Shown in pieces: positions 48,415 through 58,302 of a stretch of 64,000 nt of DNA. A program made the translations under genes and the position numbers. Every line of letters begins with the position of its first letter. Within the stretch, counting starts at the first letter, position 1. Where the stretch lies: assembly GCF_016722785.1 (NCBI RefSeq), contig NZ_JAEQNE010000003.1, positions 185,001 to 249,000 of the forward strand, in the 5' to 3' direction. Source of the DNA: Ramlibacter monticola. Lineage in GTDB: Bacteria > Pseudomonadota > Gammaproteobacteria > Burkholderiales > Burkholderiaceae_C. The notes under the pieces are model-generated. The model was not told the origin of the DNA. It saw only the letters and a program-made list of their open reading frames with translations, and ran no database searches.

Positions 48415-51278
48415 TGGACCCCGTCGCCTTCGAATCCCTGCCGCTGACCGCCAGCGTCCGCCCCGCGCTGTCGCGCATCGACTATGCGGCCGACGACCCC
48501 GTTTCGCTGCGCGATCGGCTGCTCGAAAGGCTGCCCGCATCGCTGCCGGGGTGGAACGCCACGCTCGCCTTCGAAGGATCCGACCACGCGAGGTTGCTGG
48601 CCGAACTCTTCGCGCACCTGGGCGCGACCCTGTGCGCCTACGCCGACCAGCGCGCCAATGAGAGCTACCTGCGCACCGCGCAACTGCCGCGCTCGCTCAT
48701 CGACCTGTGCGAGCTGATCGACGTGCGCCTGGGGGCCGGCGCAAGCGCCACCGCGCTGCAGGCCTTCTTCGCCAAGCCGGGCACGTCCGGCACGCTGCCC
48801 AGGGCCTTCCGGCTGCAGGCGCCGCCGCCGCCCGGCACCGTGCCCGCCTCCGACCTCCTTTTCGAGACGCTCGCTGCCCTGGACGTGCACGCGTCGCGCA
48901 ACGCGATGCGGCTGGTCGGCCACGACCGTTCGGGCCGCAAGCTGCGCCTGCGCCACCTGTCCGCGTCGGACCAGGACCTGGGCGCCACGATGGACGCGGC
49001 GTATGCGGGCCTGAAGGCCGGCGCACCCCTCGTCTTCGACGACGGCGCCGCGCTGGCGGCGGTGCCGCTGTCGGCGGCCAGCGAGGTCGACGACGCCACC
49101 GTCCTGCGATGGGCGCCCGGCGCCGTGGTGGAGGACGCCGAGTTCCTGATCGCCGACACCCGGGTGCTTGGCCGCGCGAAGCAGGTGATGAAGATGGCCG
49201 CGGCCGAGCGTGCCGACGAGGTCACGCTGGGCCAGAACCGCCTGCCGGTCGCCAATGCGGCGATGTTCACCGTGGGCGCCGCGGCGCTGGTCGAGAGCGG
49301 CGGGCTCCTGATGCCCGTGCTCGTGATCGCCAAGGACGTGGCGGCGAAGACCATCACGCTCAATCGCGGCGTCGTCTCCTCGCTGCGACGCTCGGCGACG
49401 CGGGTGCTCGAAGGCACGGCCTGCGGGGCCATCACGACGACGATCCGCGCCGGCAGCACGCAGCTCTGGCGCGAGCCGCTGGGCAAGAAGAAGGACTTCC
49501 CGCACACCCCGCAGCCGGGGGACCTGCTGCTGGTCGCGGACGCCAGCGGCGTCGAATTGGCCACGGTGGCCAGCGCGGGCGGCCTGCTCATCACGCTCAC
49601 GCAGCCGCTGCTGCGCGCGATGCGTCCGACCGTGGCGCCGTTCGAGAACGTGGCACGCGTGCGCTACTACAGCATCGCGCCGGACGACCCGGCCACGCAC
49701 CAGACCTGGCTGCGTCCGCTGCGCCTCGATGAAGTGCCGGGCGCCTTCCCGGGCGGCGAGCGGACGCGGCTCACGCTCGACAAGTCCTACGACGGCCTCG
49801 CGCCCGGCACCGTCGTAGCGCTGTCCGACGGCCAGGCGACGCAGGCCTTTCGCGTCCTGCAGGCCGACAGCGTCGACGGCAAGACCGTGCTGACCCTGCC
49901 CGACGAAGCGTTGCCCAGCCTGCGGGTGGCCACGCTCGCCATCCATGGGCCGTTCGAGCACACGATGCACGTGGCGGGCCACGACCGCTCGGAGCAAACG
50001 CTGGCCGCCGGCGCGTCGCAGCTCGACCTGGCCGGCTCGCCCGCCGGCCTGTCCGCGGGCATGGACCTCGTGATCGCCGACGGCGCGCAGGCCGAAGGCG
50101 CCCGCATCGCGCAGGTGCAGGCCATCGCCGGCGGCGCGCGGGTGTCGCTCGCGCGGCCGCTGGAGCACGCCTACGCGATCGGCGACGCGGTGATCCATGG
50201 CAACGTCGCGGCCATCGGCCACGGCGCGGGTGGTCCCGACGAAGTCCTGGGCAGCGGCGATACGGCGGCGGCGCCGCAGCGCTTCATGCTGCGGCGGACG
50301 CGACTCGCGTTCGTGCCGGACCCGGCCGCCTCGCGCGGCGTGGCGCCCGCCGTCGAAGTGTTCGTCGGCTCGACCCGCTGGACCCTGGTGGAGACGCTGG
50401 CGTTCAGCGGCCCGCTGGATACGCATTGCGTGATCGAGATCGACGACCGCGAGCGCGCGACCGTGGTGTTCGGCGACGGCGTGCACGGCGCGACGCCGGC
50501 TTCGGGCCGCAACAACATCACCGCCCGCTACCGCGCGGGCCATGGCGCGGTGGCCAATCTCGCGGCCGGCGCCATCGTCCGGATGCCGCAGCCCGCCCAG
50601 TTCATCGCCCGCAGCCTCAACCCCATGGCCGCCAGTGGTGGCGCCGACCCCGAGACGCCCGAAGTCGCGCGGCAGCGTGCCGCGCACCGCGTGCGCACGC
50701 TGGACCGCGCCGTCGCGCTGTCGGACCACGCCGATCTCGCGCTCACCTACGCCGGCATCGCCAAGGCCCGTGCCGACGTGGAACTCGAAGGCCGTGGCGC
50801 CGGCGCGCGCCGCGTCGTGGTGGTCACCTGTGCGGCCACCGGCGGCGCCGCGCTGTCGACGCCGCAGAAGGACGGCCTGCTGGCCTTCCTCTCCGCGCGC
50901 AGCGCCGACCCGGTGCGCCTGCGCGTGCGGGACCACCGGCGCTGGCCGATCCACCTGGCGCTGCGCGTCCACGTGCTTCCCGACGTGCTGCAGGCCGCGG
51001 TGCAGCGCGCGCTGCTGGTCGCGTTCGGGCCCGGCGGCTTTTTCGCCTTCGGCACGCGCGCCCTGGGCACCGACCTGGCGTTGAGCGAGGTGTACGCCGC
51101 CGGGGAGGCCGTCGAGGGGGTGGACCACGTGCTCGCGACCGCCTTCCACGTCGAAGGCGAAGCGACCCGCGTCGTCGACGCGATCGCCGTCCCCGCGGAC
51201 GCGTTGGCCACCGGCGGCGCGGCGACCGATGCCACCGTCGGCCGCTTCAGCGTGCAACTGATCGGAGGCCTGACGTGA
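48414..51278 (+). CDS. Second, larger baseplate assembly protein (gp6/J-like, Pvc12-type)
   Basis: This is a 954-residue paralogue of the previous protein. The N-terminal IDYAADDPVSLRDRLLERLPASLPGW and the segment LLAELFAHLGATLCAYADQRANESYLRTAQ match. The C-terminal core is again J-like: GDGVHGATPASGRNNITARYRAG, VALSDHADLALTYAGIAKARADVEL and FFAFGTRALGTDLALSEVYAAGEAVEGV. The ~300 extra residues in the middle are beta-rich repeats (for example ITLNRGVVSSLRRSATRVLEG). The ATG at 48414 overlaps the previous stop. Paired wedge proteins of different size are usual in eCIS baseplates. Confidence 0.9.
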   Translation: MDPVAFESLPLTASVRPALSRIDYAADDPVSLRDRLLERLPASLPGWNATLAFEGSDHARLLAELFAHLGATLCAYADQRANESYLRTAQLPRSLIDLCELIDVRLGAGASATALQAFFAKPGTSGTLPRAFRLQAPPPPGTVPASDLLFETLAALDVHASRNAMRLVGHDRSGRKLRLRHLSASDQDLGATMDAAYAGLKAGAPLVFDDGAALAAVPLSAASEVDDATVLRWAPGAVVEDAEFLIADTRVLGRAKQVMKMAAAERADEVTLGQNRLPVANAAMFTVGAAALVESGGLLMPVLVIAKDVAAKTITLNRGVVSSLRRSATRVLEGTACGAITTTIRAGSTQLWREPLGKKKDFPHTPQPGDLLLVADASGVELATVASAGGLLITLTQPLLRAMRPTVAPFENVARVRYYSIAPDDPATHQTWLRPLRLDEVPGAFPGGERTRLTLDKSYDGLAPGTVVALSDGQATQAFRVLQADSVDGKTVLTLPDEALPSLRVATLAIHGPFEHTMHVAGHDRSEQTLAAGASQLDLAGSPAGLSAGMDLVIADGAQAEGARIAQVQAIAGGARVSLARPLEHAYAIGDAVIHGNVAAIGHGAGGPDEVLGSGDTAAAPQRFMLRRTRLAFVPDPAASRGVAPAVEVFVGSTRWTLVETLAFSGPLDTHCVIEIDDRERATVVFGDGVHGATPASGRNNITARYRAGHGAVANLAAGAIVRMPQPAQFIARSLNPMAASGGADPETPEVARQRAAHRVRTLDRAVALSDHADLALTYAGIAKARADVELEGRGAGARRVVVVTCAATGGAALSTPQKDGLLAFLSARSADPVRLRVRDHRRWPIHLALRVHVLPDVLQAAVQRALLVAFGPGGFFAFGTRALGTDLALSEVYAAGEAVEGVDHVLATAFHVEGEATRVVDAIAVPADALATGGAATDATVGRFSVQLIGGLT

Positions 51279-53986
51279 TCGACGCGCGTCCGCCCACGCG
51301 GGCCGAAGTGCTGGAGCAGCTGTGGCGCTGGCTGCCCGGCGTCTACCGCGCCCGCGATACCGAAGGCCGGCTGCACGCCTTCCTCGGCGTGTTCGCCGAC
51401 GAACTGTGGCGCCTGCGCGGGCTGATCGAGCAGCAGTACGCCGACCACTTCATCGACTCGGCGCAGGACTGGGTCATCCCCTACCTCGCCGACCTCGTGG
51501 GCACGCAGGTGCTCTTCACGGGCGAAGCGGCCCGGCTGCGCGAGATCGCCGCGCGCAACCGCGCGGACGTGAAGAACACGCTGCACTGGCGCCGGCGCAA
51601 GGGCACGCTGGCCGGGCTGGAAGGGGTGGCACGGGACATCAGCGGGCTGGGTGTCCATGCGGTGGAGATGTTCGAGCGCACGGCGTGGATGGTGCCGCTG
51701 ACGCACGTCAGGCGGGATGCGCATTCGGCGCTCGACCTGCGCCGGGGCGAAGCCATCGCCGCACTGCGCACGCCGTTCTCCACCGCGCGTTCGCTGATCG
51801 ACATCCGGCCGGCCGATGGACGCGCGGGCTGGCACAGGCCGACGAACGTCGCGCTGTTCGGCTGGCCGATCGAGTCGTTTCCCTTGCAGGCGGTGACGCC
51901 GTTCGAGGTAGGACCCGTCCTCTACCGCTTCGACCCGCTGGGCAGCGACACGGCGCTGCACGCGGGCGGCGCGACCGAGCCCCTGCGCCAGCGCATCGCG
52001 CGCCGCAGCGGCGCGGCGGGCGCCGACATCGCGCACGCCAACAGCGACGACGTGCCGATCCGCACGCGGGACCTGCGCGCGCATCCGCGCGCCTACGTGG
52101 ATTCGCCCCTGGGCTTCTCGATCCGCGAGGACGGGATTGCGCTGATCGGCGAAGCGCCGGACGGTCCGCCCTCGGTCGCTCCCGCGCTCGACTTTGCCGA
52201 GCTCGGGAGCGACGACGGGCTGCTCGCGCCGGACCACGGCGTGGTCCCGGCCGGGCGCGAGTTCGAGCTGCGCGCGGTGCGCCTGGGCGCGGTGATCCTG
52301 ATGGTGGACCACGATGCCGATCCGGGCACGGCCGACGTGCCCACGCCCGTCCCCTATTCGCCCGGCGTGGCCTGGAGCGCGCAACTGCAGCTGCGCAACC
52401 CGCACGGCCGGCTGGCCCTCGACACGGTGGCGCCGGACTTCGGCTACGTGCCCGGCGTGGCGCCGTACGAACCGGACGAAGGCGAGTTCCACCACCCGGT
52501 GCTGCTGCTCGAAGTCGCGCAGGGGGGCGCCGCCGCCAGCACCTTCCCGCAAAGCGAAGTGATCGTGCGCAATGCGCGCGGGCTCGCGCTGCAGGTGGTG
52601 CTGCCCGCGGTGCCGGCATTGGCGCCGGGCGATTCCGTCTTCTTCTACGTCGCGGCCGACGGTTCCAGCTACTACGCGCGCGGCGACCACGGCCCGGGCG
52701 ACCCGGACCGCAACCCCGACACCGGCCTGTTCGGCGCCTATTCGGCGCTGCATCTCGCACGCGCCTCCGAAGGCCAGCGGCGCATCCGCCCCGGCCACCC
52801 GGCCGGCGATGCGCGCTGGCGCCGCGTGGTGGCACGCGACCTGTGCTGCTGGGACCGGCCGCTGGTTCCCGCGCTGCTGCCCGGCCAGGTGGCCGTGGAC
52901 CCCGAACGCGGACGCATCGCCTTCCCTGCGGGGGAGGCGCCGGCCGGCCGCCTGAGCGTGGACTTCCGCTTCGGCCGCACCGCCGCCATCGGCGCGGGGC
53001 CGTTCGCGCGCCCTGGTTTGCCGGCGACGCTGCGCACCGTGGCGCGCGACCGCAATGCCAGATACGACTCGCTGCAAGCCGCCATCGCCGATGCACCGGA
53101 AGGCCTGAGCGAGCCGGTGGTGATCGAGGTGCTCGACAGCGCGGTCTACGACGAAGCGCTCTCCATCGCCGGCCGCAACTTCCCCGGCGGCCTCGTCCTG
53201 CAGGCCTCAGCGCTCCAGACGCCCTTCATCGTCAAGCCCGCAGCCGCCGCGCGGGCGCTGGACGTCCAGAACTCCACCCTCGGCCTGCTGCGGCTCGACG
53301 GGCTGGTGTTCGCCGGCGGGCCGCTTCGCGTCGACGGCGGCGTGCCGCGCGTCGAGCTGGCGTACTGCACGCTGCAGCCGGAGACCGCGTCGCTGCAGGT
53401 CACGGGAGCGATGGCCTGCTCCGTCACCTTGCGCTCGTGCATCAGCGCTCCGGTGAGCCTCGCGGCCGCGGCCGGCAGCGCGGTGGCCGCCGAGGACAGC
53501 GTGCTGCAGCATCCGGGCGCCACGGTCGAAGCGACCGGTGGCGTCCCCGCACTCACCGTGGCGGTGGGCAGCGCGAGCCTCGCGCGCTGCACCGTGTTCG
53601 GCGACGTGCAGGCGGACCGCGTGAGCATCTCCAACAGCTTGTGCGCCGGCGGACTGGTCGTGGCCGACACGGCCGGCAGCTGCCTGCGCTTCTCGCGCCT
53701 GCCCCGCAGCTGGGTCGCCGCCGCCTTCCGCTGCACCGCCGCGACGGCCATCTTCGTGTCCACGCGCTGCGCCGATCCCGGCTACATGCACCTCCATCCG
53801 CATTCGGCCGCCGCACTGCGCCGCGGCGGCGAGGAGGGCGGCGAGATCGGCGCCTTCCATTCCGCCGGCCTGCCGTGGAGGCTGCAGAACGCCGGCCTGC
53901 GCTGGCAGGAATCGATCCCCGCGGGCCTGGCGCCGGTGCAGGTGCCGGTGCTGCCGCAGCTTCGCTTCAAAGGAATACGCCGATGA
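51275..53986 (+). CDS. gpI-like tail protein with long beta-helical C-terminal extension
   Basis: This is a 903-residue protein. The N-terminal ~170 residues match phage tail protein I: LWRWLPGVYRARDTEGRLHAFLGVFADELWRLRGLIEQQYADHF, then WVIPYLADLVGTQVLF and the NRADVKNTLHWRRRKGTLAGLEGVARDISG motif. The remainder, about 240-900, is beta-rich. From about 600 on it resembles a parallel beta-helix with short repeated turns (LDGLVFAGGPLRVDGGVPRVELAYCTLQPE; SVTLRSCISAPVSLA). Such extensions occur in tail spikes. The GTG at 51275 follows GGAGG and overlaps the previous stop. Confidence 0.85.
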   Translation: MIDARPPTRAEVLEQLWRWLPGVYRARDTEGRLHAFLGVFADELWRLRGLIEQQYADHFIDSAQDWVIPYLADLVGTQVLFTGEAARLREIAARNRADVKNTLHWRRRKGTLAGLEGVARDISGLGVHAVEMFERTAWMVPLTHVRRDAHSALDLRRGEAIAALRTPFSTARSLIDIRPADGRAGWHRPTNVALFGWPIESFPLQAVTPFEVGPVLYRFDPLGSDTALHAGGATEPLRQRIARRSGAAGADIAHANSDDVPIRTRDLRAHPRAYVDSPLGFSIREDGIALIGEAPDGPPSVAPALDFAELGSDDGLLAPDHGVVPAGREFELRAVRLGAVILMVDHDADPGTADVPTPVPYSPGVAWSAQLQLRNPHGRLALDTVAPDFGYVPGVAPYEPDEGEFHHPVLLLEVAQGGAAASTFPQSEVIVRNARGLALQVVLPAVPALAPGDSVFFYVAADGSSYYARGDHGPGDPDRNPDTGLFGAYSALHLARASEGQRRIRPGHPAGDARWRRVVARDLCCWDRPLVPALLPGQVAVDPERGRIAFPAGEAPAGRLSVDFRFGRTAAIGAGPFARPGLPATLRTVARDRNARYDSLQAAIADAPEGLSEPVVIEVLDSAVYDEALSIAGRNFPGGLVLQASALQTPFIVKPAAAARALDVQNSTLGLLRLDGLVFAGGPLRVDGGVPRVELAYCTLQPETASLQVTGAMACSVTLRSCISAPVSLAAAAGSAVAAEDSVLQHPGATVEATGGVPALTVAVGSASLARCTVFGDVQADRVSISNSLCAGGLVVADTAGSCLRFSRLPRSWVAAAFRCTAATAIFVSTRCADPGYMHLHPHSAAALRRGGEEGGEIGAFHSAGLPWRLQNAGLRWQESIPAGLAPVQVPVLPQLRFKGIRR

Positions 53987-56900
53987 AAAACGACATCGCC
54001 AAGATCTCGTTCGACGAGCTGAACCACTTCGTCGGCGTGTTCCACCAGATGGGCCGCCCCTCGGCCGAGTGGGACTTCAACGAGCAGAACGAGCTGGTGC
54101 TGCGCATGCTGCAGCGCCTTGCCGGCGATACGGTGCACACCGGCAGCCCAAACGACGGCTTCCACGTCGACACGCACGTGGTCCTCGACAGGTTCGAGTC
54201 GCGCAAGGACTGGGCGACGCTCCCCGCGGGAACCTCGTCCTCGTTCATCGACTACTTCGACCACCGCGTGGGCGACGGCAGCCTGGTGGTGATGGGCGCC
54301 ACCTCCGCGCGCAGGAAGCTCGCAAAGCCCATCGACCTGACTCTCGTGCAGGAAGTGCTGCTGGCGGTCAAGACCGTGCCGGCCTCGATGCCCGTGTTCG
54401 AGGTGACCGACGGCACGACGGTGCACGCCTTCACGATGAACGAGATTGCCGTCGACGACGGCTGGCGTGTGTTGCGCGGTGTGCCGGGCGCATGGCCCTC
54501 CGGTTTCGCGGCCGACCGCATCACGGGCTACGGCTTCTCGGGGCTCAACGCCGCGACGCGCTACAGCTTCGACGTGCTGAAGGCCGACCTGCCGCAATTC
54601 ACCACCATCGCGCGCACCGACGCGAGCGACCGGTATGCCGCGCTGCCGGCCACGGCGGCGCTGACGGCGGACGACGATTTCCGCGTATGGGGCGGTACGG
54701 CCGTGCGCGTGGCCCAGGCCACCGCGGTGTCGGCCACCTTCGAGGCGCCGGTGGACGCCTCGCGCGCGCGGCGCCTGCGGGTCGCGCTGCGACGCGTCCC
54801 GGCGGCCGCGCCGATGGCGCTGATGCTGCGCGACGACGCGGTGCCGGCCAACACGATCACACTGGCCGCCAGCCAGACCGCCAGCGCCGGCGGCTGGGAC
54901 TTCATCCGCTTCGACCTGCCGCAGGCCGGCGCGTTCAACTGGGCCGGCATCACGCAACTGGCCTATACGGCGCTGGACGCGACCGCGGTCTACCATCTCG
55001 GTCCGGTGCGAATCGAAGCCGACCCGGCGCGCGACCTGGTGATCATGGGCGGCGACGGCACCTCCGCCGGGGCGGGTCGCTTCTACGGCGACGGCCTGGC
55101 GGCCACGCGCGAAGCGCACGGCACCTATTTCACGCAGGCTGACTTGCCGCAGGCCGACCCGGCCGCGCTGGCGCCGCTCGCCAGCGAGCAGAGTCGCCGC
55201 ATCGACTGGGCCTACCTCGATCTCTGGGAACGCCCCCTGTCCTATGCCGAGCGGCCGGAGTTGCGCGATGTCGCTCTCGACGGCATCGACACCTGCACGC
55301 GCACGCAACTCGTGGCGCAGGTGCGATTGTTGAAGGGCGCGGAGGTTCCCCTGGGCGACACCGCGGTGCCGCCGGCCGACGCCTTTGCGATGCTGCCGCG
55401 CATCGGCCGCGGCGTGCTCACCACCAAGGACAAGCCCGCTGCCGCGCTCGACCCTTGCGCCGACCCCTGCGAACCCGTCCTAGCCGGCCCTTACCTCGGC
55501 GAAGAGAACCGGCTGTTCCGGGTCGAGATCCACCGCGCGGGCGGCGTCGGCCTGGCGGGTGCGGCCACCACGGCCTGGTTCAAGTGGTCGCGGGACAACG
55601 CGGGGGTGATGTGCCCGTTGCTCGAAGACGCGCCGGCCGGCGCGACTTCGGCCGTGGTCGAAAAGCCCGAGCTGTTCGCGATCGGCGACCTGGTCGAGGT
55701 CTCGGACGACCTGGTGGAGCTGGCCACCGGCGCCTACGAAGACCGCGCCGCCCACGCCCGGCACCGCCGCGGCGAGCTGCGCAGGATCGCCAGCGTCAAC
55801 CTGCAGACGCGGCGCATCGGCTGGGAAGACCCGACCGTCGTCGATCCGTTCGAGGCCACGTTCCACGCGCCGCTGCCGCAGCCGATGCGGCTGGCCCATC
55901 ACGCCAAGCTCACGCGCTGGGACGCGCTGGCGGCCTGCATCGCCGGCGACATCGTGCTGGCCGACGGCGTGGTGATCGAGTTCGGCGGCGAGGCCCTGGT
56001 CGCGGGCGACCACTGGCTGTTCGCCACGCGCACGCGGGACCGCAGCGTGGAGCGGCTGATCGAAGCGCCGCCACGCGGCGTAGCGCACGCGTACTACCTG
56101 CTGGCCGCCCTCCGCCGCTCGCGCGGCGCCGCGCCGGCGCCGGAAATCGTCTTCGCCGAGGACCTGCGCCCGCGCTTCGCGGCGCTGCCCTCGCTGGACG
56201 CGAGCCGCGTCGCCTACGACCCCGGGGCGTGCGTGGCCGAGCATGGCGAGCACGTGCCCGGCTGGGCCGAAGTCGGCACGGTGCAGGAAGCGATCGACGC
56301 GCTGTGCCGCGCCGACCTGACCGGCGACCTGAAGCTGCACAACAAGCTGCTGCACGGCATGGGCGTGATCTGCGGCCTGAAGCTGCGCTGCTCGAAGGAC
56401 CGCAAGGAGATCATCCTCGGCAAGGGCTATGCGCTCGACGGCGACGGCGAACTGATGCACGTGGCCGGCGACGAGCCGGTGCCGCTGGTGACGCAGGCCG
56501 GCGCGCAGGGCCTGCTCGACGCATCGGGCAACGGGAAGGTGAACCTGTGGATCGAGCCGGGCGCCGGCGGCGTCGACATCCAGATCGAGCCGCACGTGCC
56601 GCAAGGCTTCTGGGACACGGTGCTCGAAGGCACGCTGCTGAAGGACTTCTACGAGGACGTGATCCTCGCGCTGGTCAACTTCGTGAAGGCGCAGTTCACG
56701 CCTTTCCCGGACACCACGCTGCCGCTGTCGGACCAGCACAAGCGCCTGGTGGCGCTGCTGAACCTGCTGTGGCAGGTCGTCAACTCGGCCAACGGCCCGT
56801 ACATGTACGTGTCCAGGTCCGAGCACGACCTGCTGGAGCAACTGCACGAGGACCTGCAGGAGTTGCTGGCCAGCAAGACCTACTGCGCGATGTTCGACAA

Positions 56901-58284
56901 CCTGCAGGTCTTCCCGGCCTATCCGTACCCGGTGCCCAACGGCATGGACACGATGTTCGGCATGTGGCTGCTGCATCGCAGGGTCAAGCTCGATCCGACC
57001 GGCCGCTATGCCGTGACCTACGGCTTCGGGCCGAAACTGCAGGTCTTCGACGTGGAGGCGCGCACCGCGGTGGCGGTGACCGATTTTCCCGGCGCCACCA
57101 ACCTGAACGTCGAGGACATCGCGTTCAACGCCGCGGGCACCGAGATCTACGCGGTCGGCACGATCTCGCACCCCCCGAACGTCGATTCGGTGTTCGCGAC
57201 GCTCGCCCTCACGCCGGCCGGCGCGCCGGGCGGGGCGCCTACGCTGTCGTGGAGCGGCTCGACGGTGGTGTGCGACATCCGTTTCGTCGCGCTCGCCACG
57301 CACACGGCGCAGGCCGGTGCGCTCTTCGCGATCGGGCGCAGCGCCACCGATGCCAGCAAGCGCGGCTTGTACCGCTTCAACCCGCTGGCGATCCCGCTGG
57401 TGCCCAGCCCGGCGATCCAGTTCAACGCGACGGGCCTGTTCGCGATCGACACGGCCGGCGTGGACGCGGTCGCGACGGAGGAGACCGGCGGCTCGCAGTC
57501 CGGCGCCTTCAACAGCCTGCGGCGCATCAACCTGGGCACGCTGGTGCACTCGACGATCCCGTTCGCGGTCGCCGGCGACACCCTCCGCAACGACCTGGCG
57601 GTGGGCAACGGCATCGTCTACCTCACCGGAAACAACGGCTTCGCCAGTTTCCTGACGCGCATTTCGCTCAATCCGCAGAACCTGCTGGGCACCCTGTCGC
57701 TTGGCAACGTGGGGACGTACCGGCTGGGCCTGATGCCCTCGCGCAACGTGCTCGCCTTGAGCGAAGCCGAGACCTACCGCATGCGACTGCTGGACACCGG
57801 CACCGGCATCCTGTCGACCGTCGGGCGCATTCCGCTGCAGATCATGCCGCTGTCCGTGGCGGTGCGGAGCGACGACCGCGAGATGTACGCCCTGAACATG
57901 GGTTCGACCCTGAACGCCATCAACGTGGGCGAGCTGATCGCGAACACACCCAGCTTCACCAACGAGCCGCCGGTGACGCTGGCCAATTACCGGCAGCAGA
58001 TGCTGGCGGCCTACCTCGACCTGGGCAGCGTGCTGATCCAGTACCTGAAGGACGGCTGGTGCGACAAGTTCCTGGTGGAGTGCCCGAACTCCGGCCGCGA
58101 GGAAAAGGTCTACCTGGGAACCATCGACATCCAGGGCGGCAAGGTCCACAGCATCTGCAACTTCAGCAAGCGCCACTACGCGAAGTCGTTCCGCACCTGG
58201 GGCTACTGGCTCTCGGCGGTGCCGATCCTGCCCGTGCTCAAGACGGCGTTCGCCAGGTTCTGCTGCCTGAAGCTGGTGCCCTGA
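53983..58284 (+). CDS. Giant DUF6519-type eCIS protein with C-terminal beta-propeller-like domain
   Basis: This is a 1,433-residue protein, the largest in the locus, starting at the ATG that overlaps the gpI-like stop. The N-terminal part (IAKISFDELNHFVGVFHQMGRPSAEWDFNEQNELVLRMLQ) and a later DWAYLDLWERPLSYAER-like stretch (here RIDWAYLDLWERPLSYAERPELRDVALDG) match DUF6519 baseplate-associated proteins. Residues about 770-960 contain HNKLLHGMGVICGLKLRCSKD and KGYALDGDGELM, seen in similar tail proteins. From about 980 the sequence looks like a beta-propeller (VKLDPTGRYAVTYGFGPKLQVFDVEARTAVAV; IAFNAAGTEIYAVGTI). It may replace a tail fibre in target binding. Confidence 0.8.
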   Translation: MKNDIAKISFDELNHFVGVFHQMGRPSAEWDFNEQNELVLRMLQRLAGDTVHTGSPNDGFHVDTHVVLDRFESRKDWATLPAGTSSSFIDYFDHRVGDGSLVVMGATSARRKLAKPIDLTLVQEVLLAVKTVPASMPVFEVTDGTTVHAFTMNEIAVDDGWRVLRGVPGAWPSGFAADRITGYGFSGLNAATRYSFDVLKADLPQFTTIARTDASDRYAALPATAALTADDDFRVWGGTAVRVAQATAVSATFEAPVDASRARRLRVALRRVPAAAPMALMLRDDAVPANTITLAASQTASAGGWDFIRFDLPQAGAFNWAGITQLAYTALDATAVYHLGPVRIEADPARDLVIMGGDGTSAGAGRFYGDGLAATREAHGTYFTQADLPQADPAALAPLASEQSRRIDWAYLDLWERPLSYAERPELRDVALDGIDTCTRTQLVAQVRLLKGAEVPLGDTAVPPADAFAMLPRIGRGVLTTKDKPAAALDPCADPCEPVLAGPYLGEENRLFRVEIHRAGGVGLAGAATTAWFKWSRDNAGVMCPLLEDAPAGATSAVVEKPELFAIGDLVEVSDDLVELATGAYEDRAAHARHRRGELRRIASVNLQTRRIGWEDPTVVDPFEATFHAPLPQPMRLAHHAKLTRWDALAACIAGDIVLADGVVIEFGGEALVAGDHWLFATRTRDRSVERLIEAPPRGVAHAYYLLAALRRSRGAAPAPEIVFAEDLRPRFAALPSLDASRVAYDPGACVAEHGEHVPGWAEVGTVQEAIDALCRADLTGDLKLHNKLLHGMGVICGLKLRCSKDRKEIILGKGYALDGDGELMHVAGDEPVPLVTQAGAQGLLDASGNGKVNLWIEPGAGGVDIQIEPHVPQGFWDTVLEGTLLKDFYEDVILALVNFVKAQFTPFPDTTLPLSDQHKRLVALLNLLWQVVNSANGPYMYVSRSEHDLLEQLHEDLQELLASKTYCAMFDNLQVFPAYPYPVPNGMDTMFGMWLLHRRVKLDPTGRYAVTYGFGPKLQVFDVEARTAVAVTDFPGATNLNVEDIAFNAAGTEIYAVGTISHPPNVDSVFATLALTPAGAPGGAPTLSWSGSTVVCDIRFVALATHTAQAGALFAIGRSATDASKRGLYRFNPLAIPLVPSPAIQFNATGLFAIDTAGVDAVATEETGGSQSGAFNSLRRINLGTLVHSTIPFAVAGDTLRNDLAVGNGIVYLTGNNGFASFLTRISLNPQNLLGTLSLGNVGTYRLGLMPSRNVLALSEAETYRMRLLDTGTGILSTVGRIPLQIMPLSVAVRSDDREMYALNMGSTLNAINVGELIANTPSFTNEPPVTLANYRQQMLAAYLDLGSVLIQYLKDGWCDKFLVECPNSGREEKVYLGTIDIQGGKVHSICNFSKRHYAKSFRTWGYWLSAVPILPVLKTAFARFCCLKLVP

Positions 58285-58302
58285 TTCGAAGGAGCCTTTG
58301 CC

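Noticed and set aside
51322-53982. Long open frame upstream of 53983 that would make the giant protein about 2,320 residues
   Set aside because: This part reads as Arg/Ala/Gly-rich out-of-frame translation of the gpI-like gene. The ATG at 53983 overlapping the previous stop and the recognisable DUF6519 start fix the real beginning.
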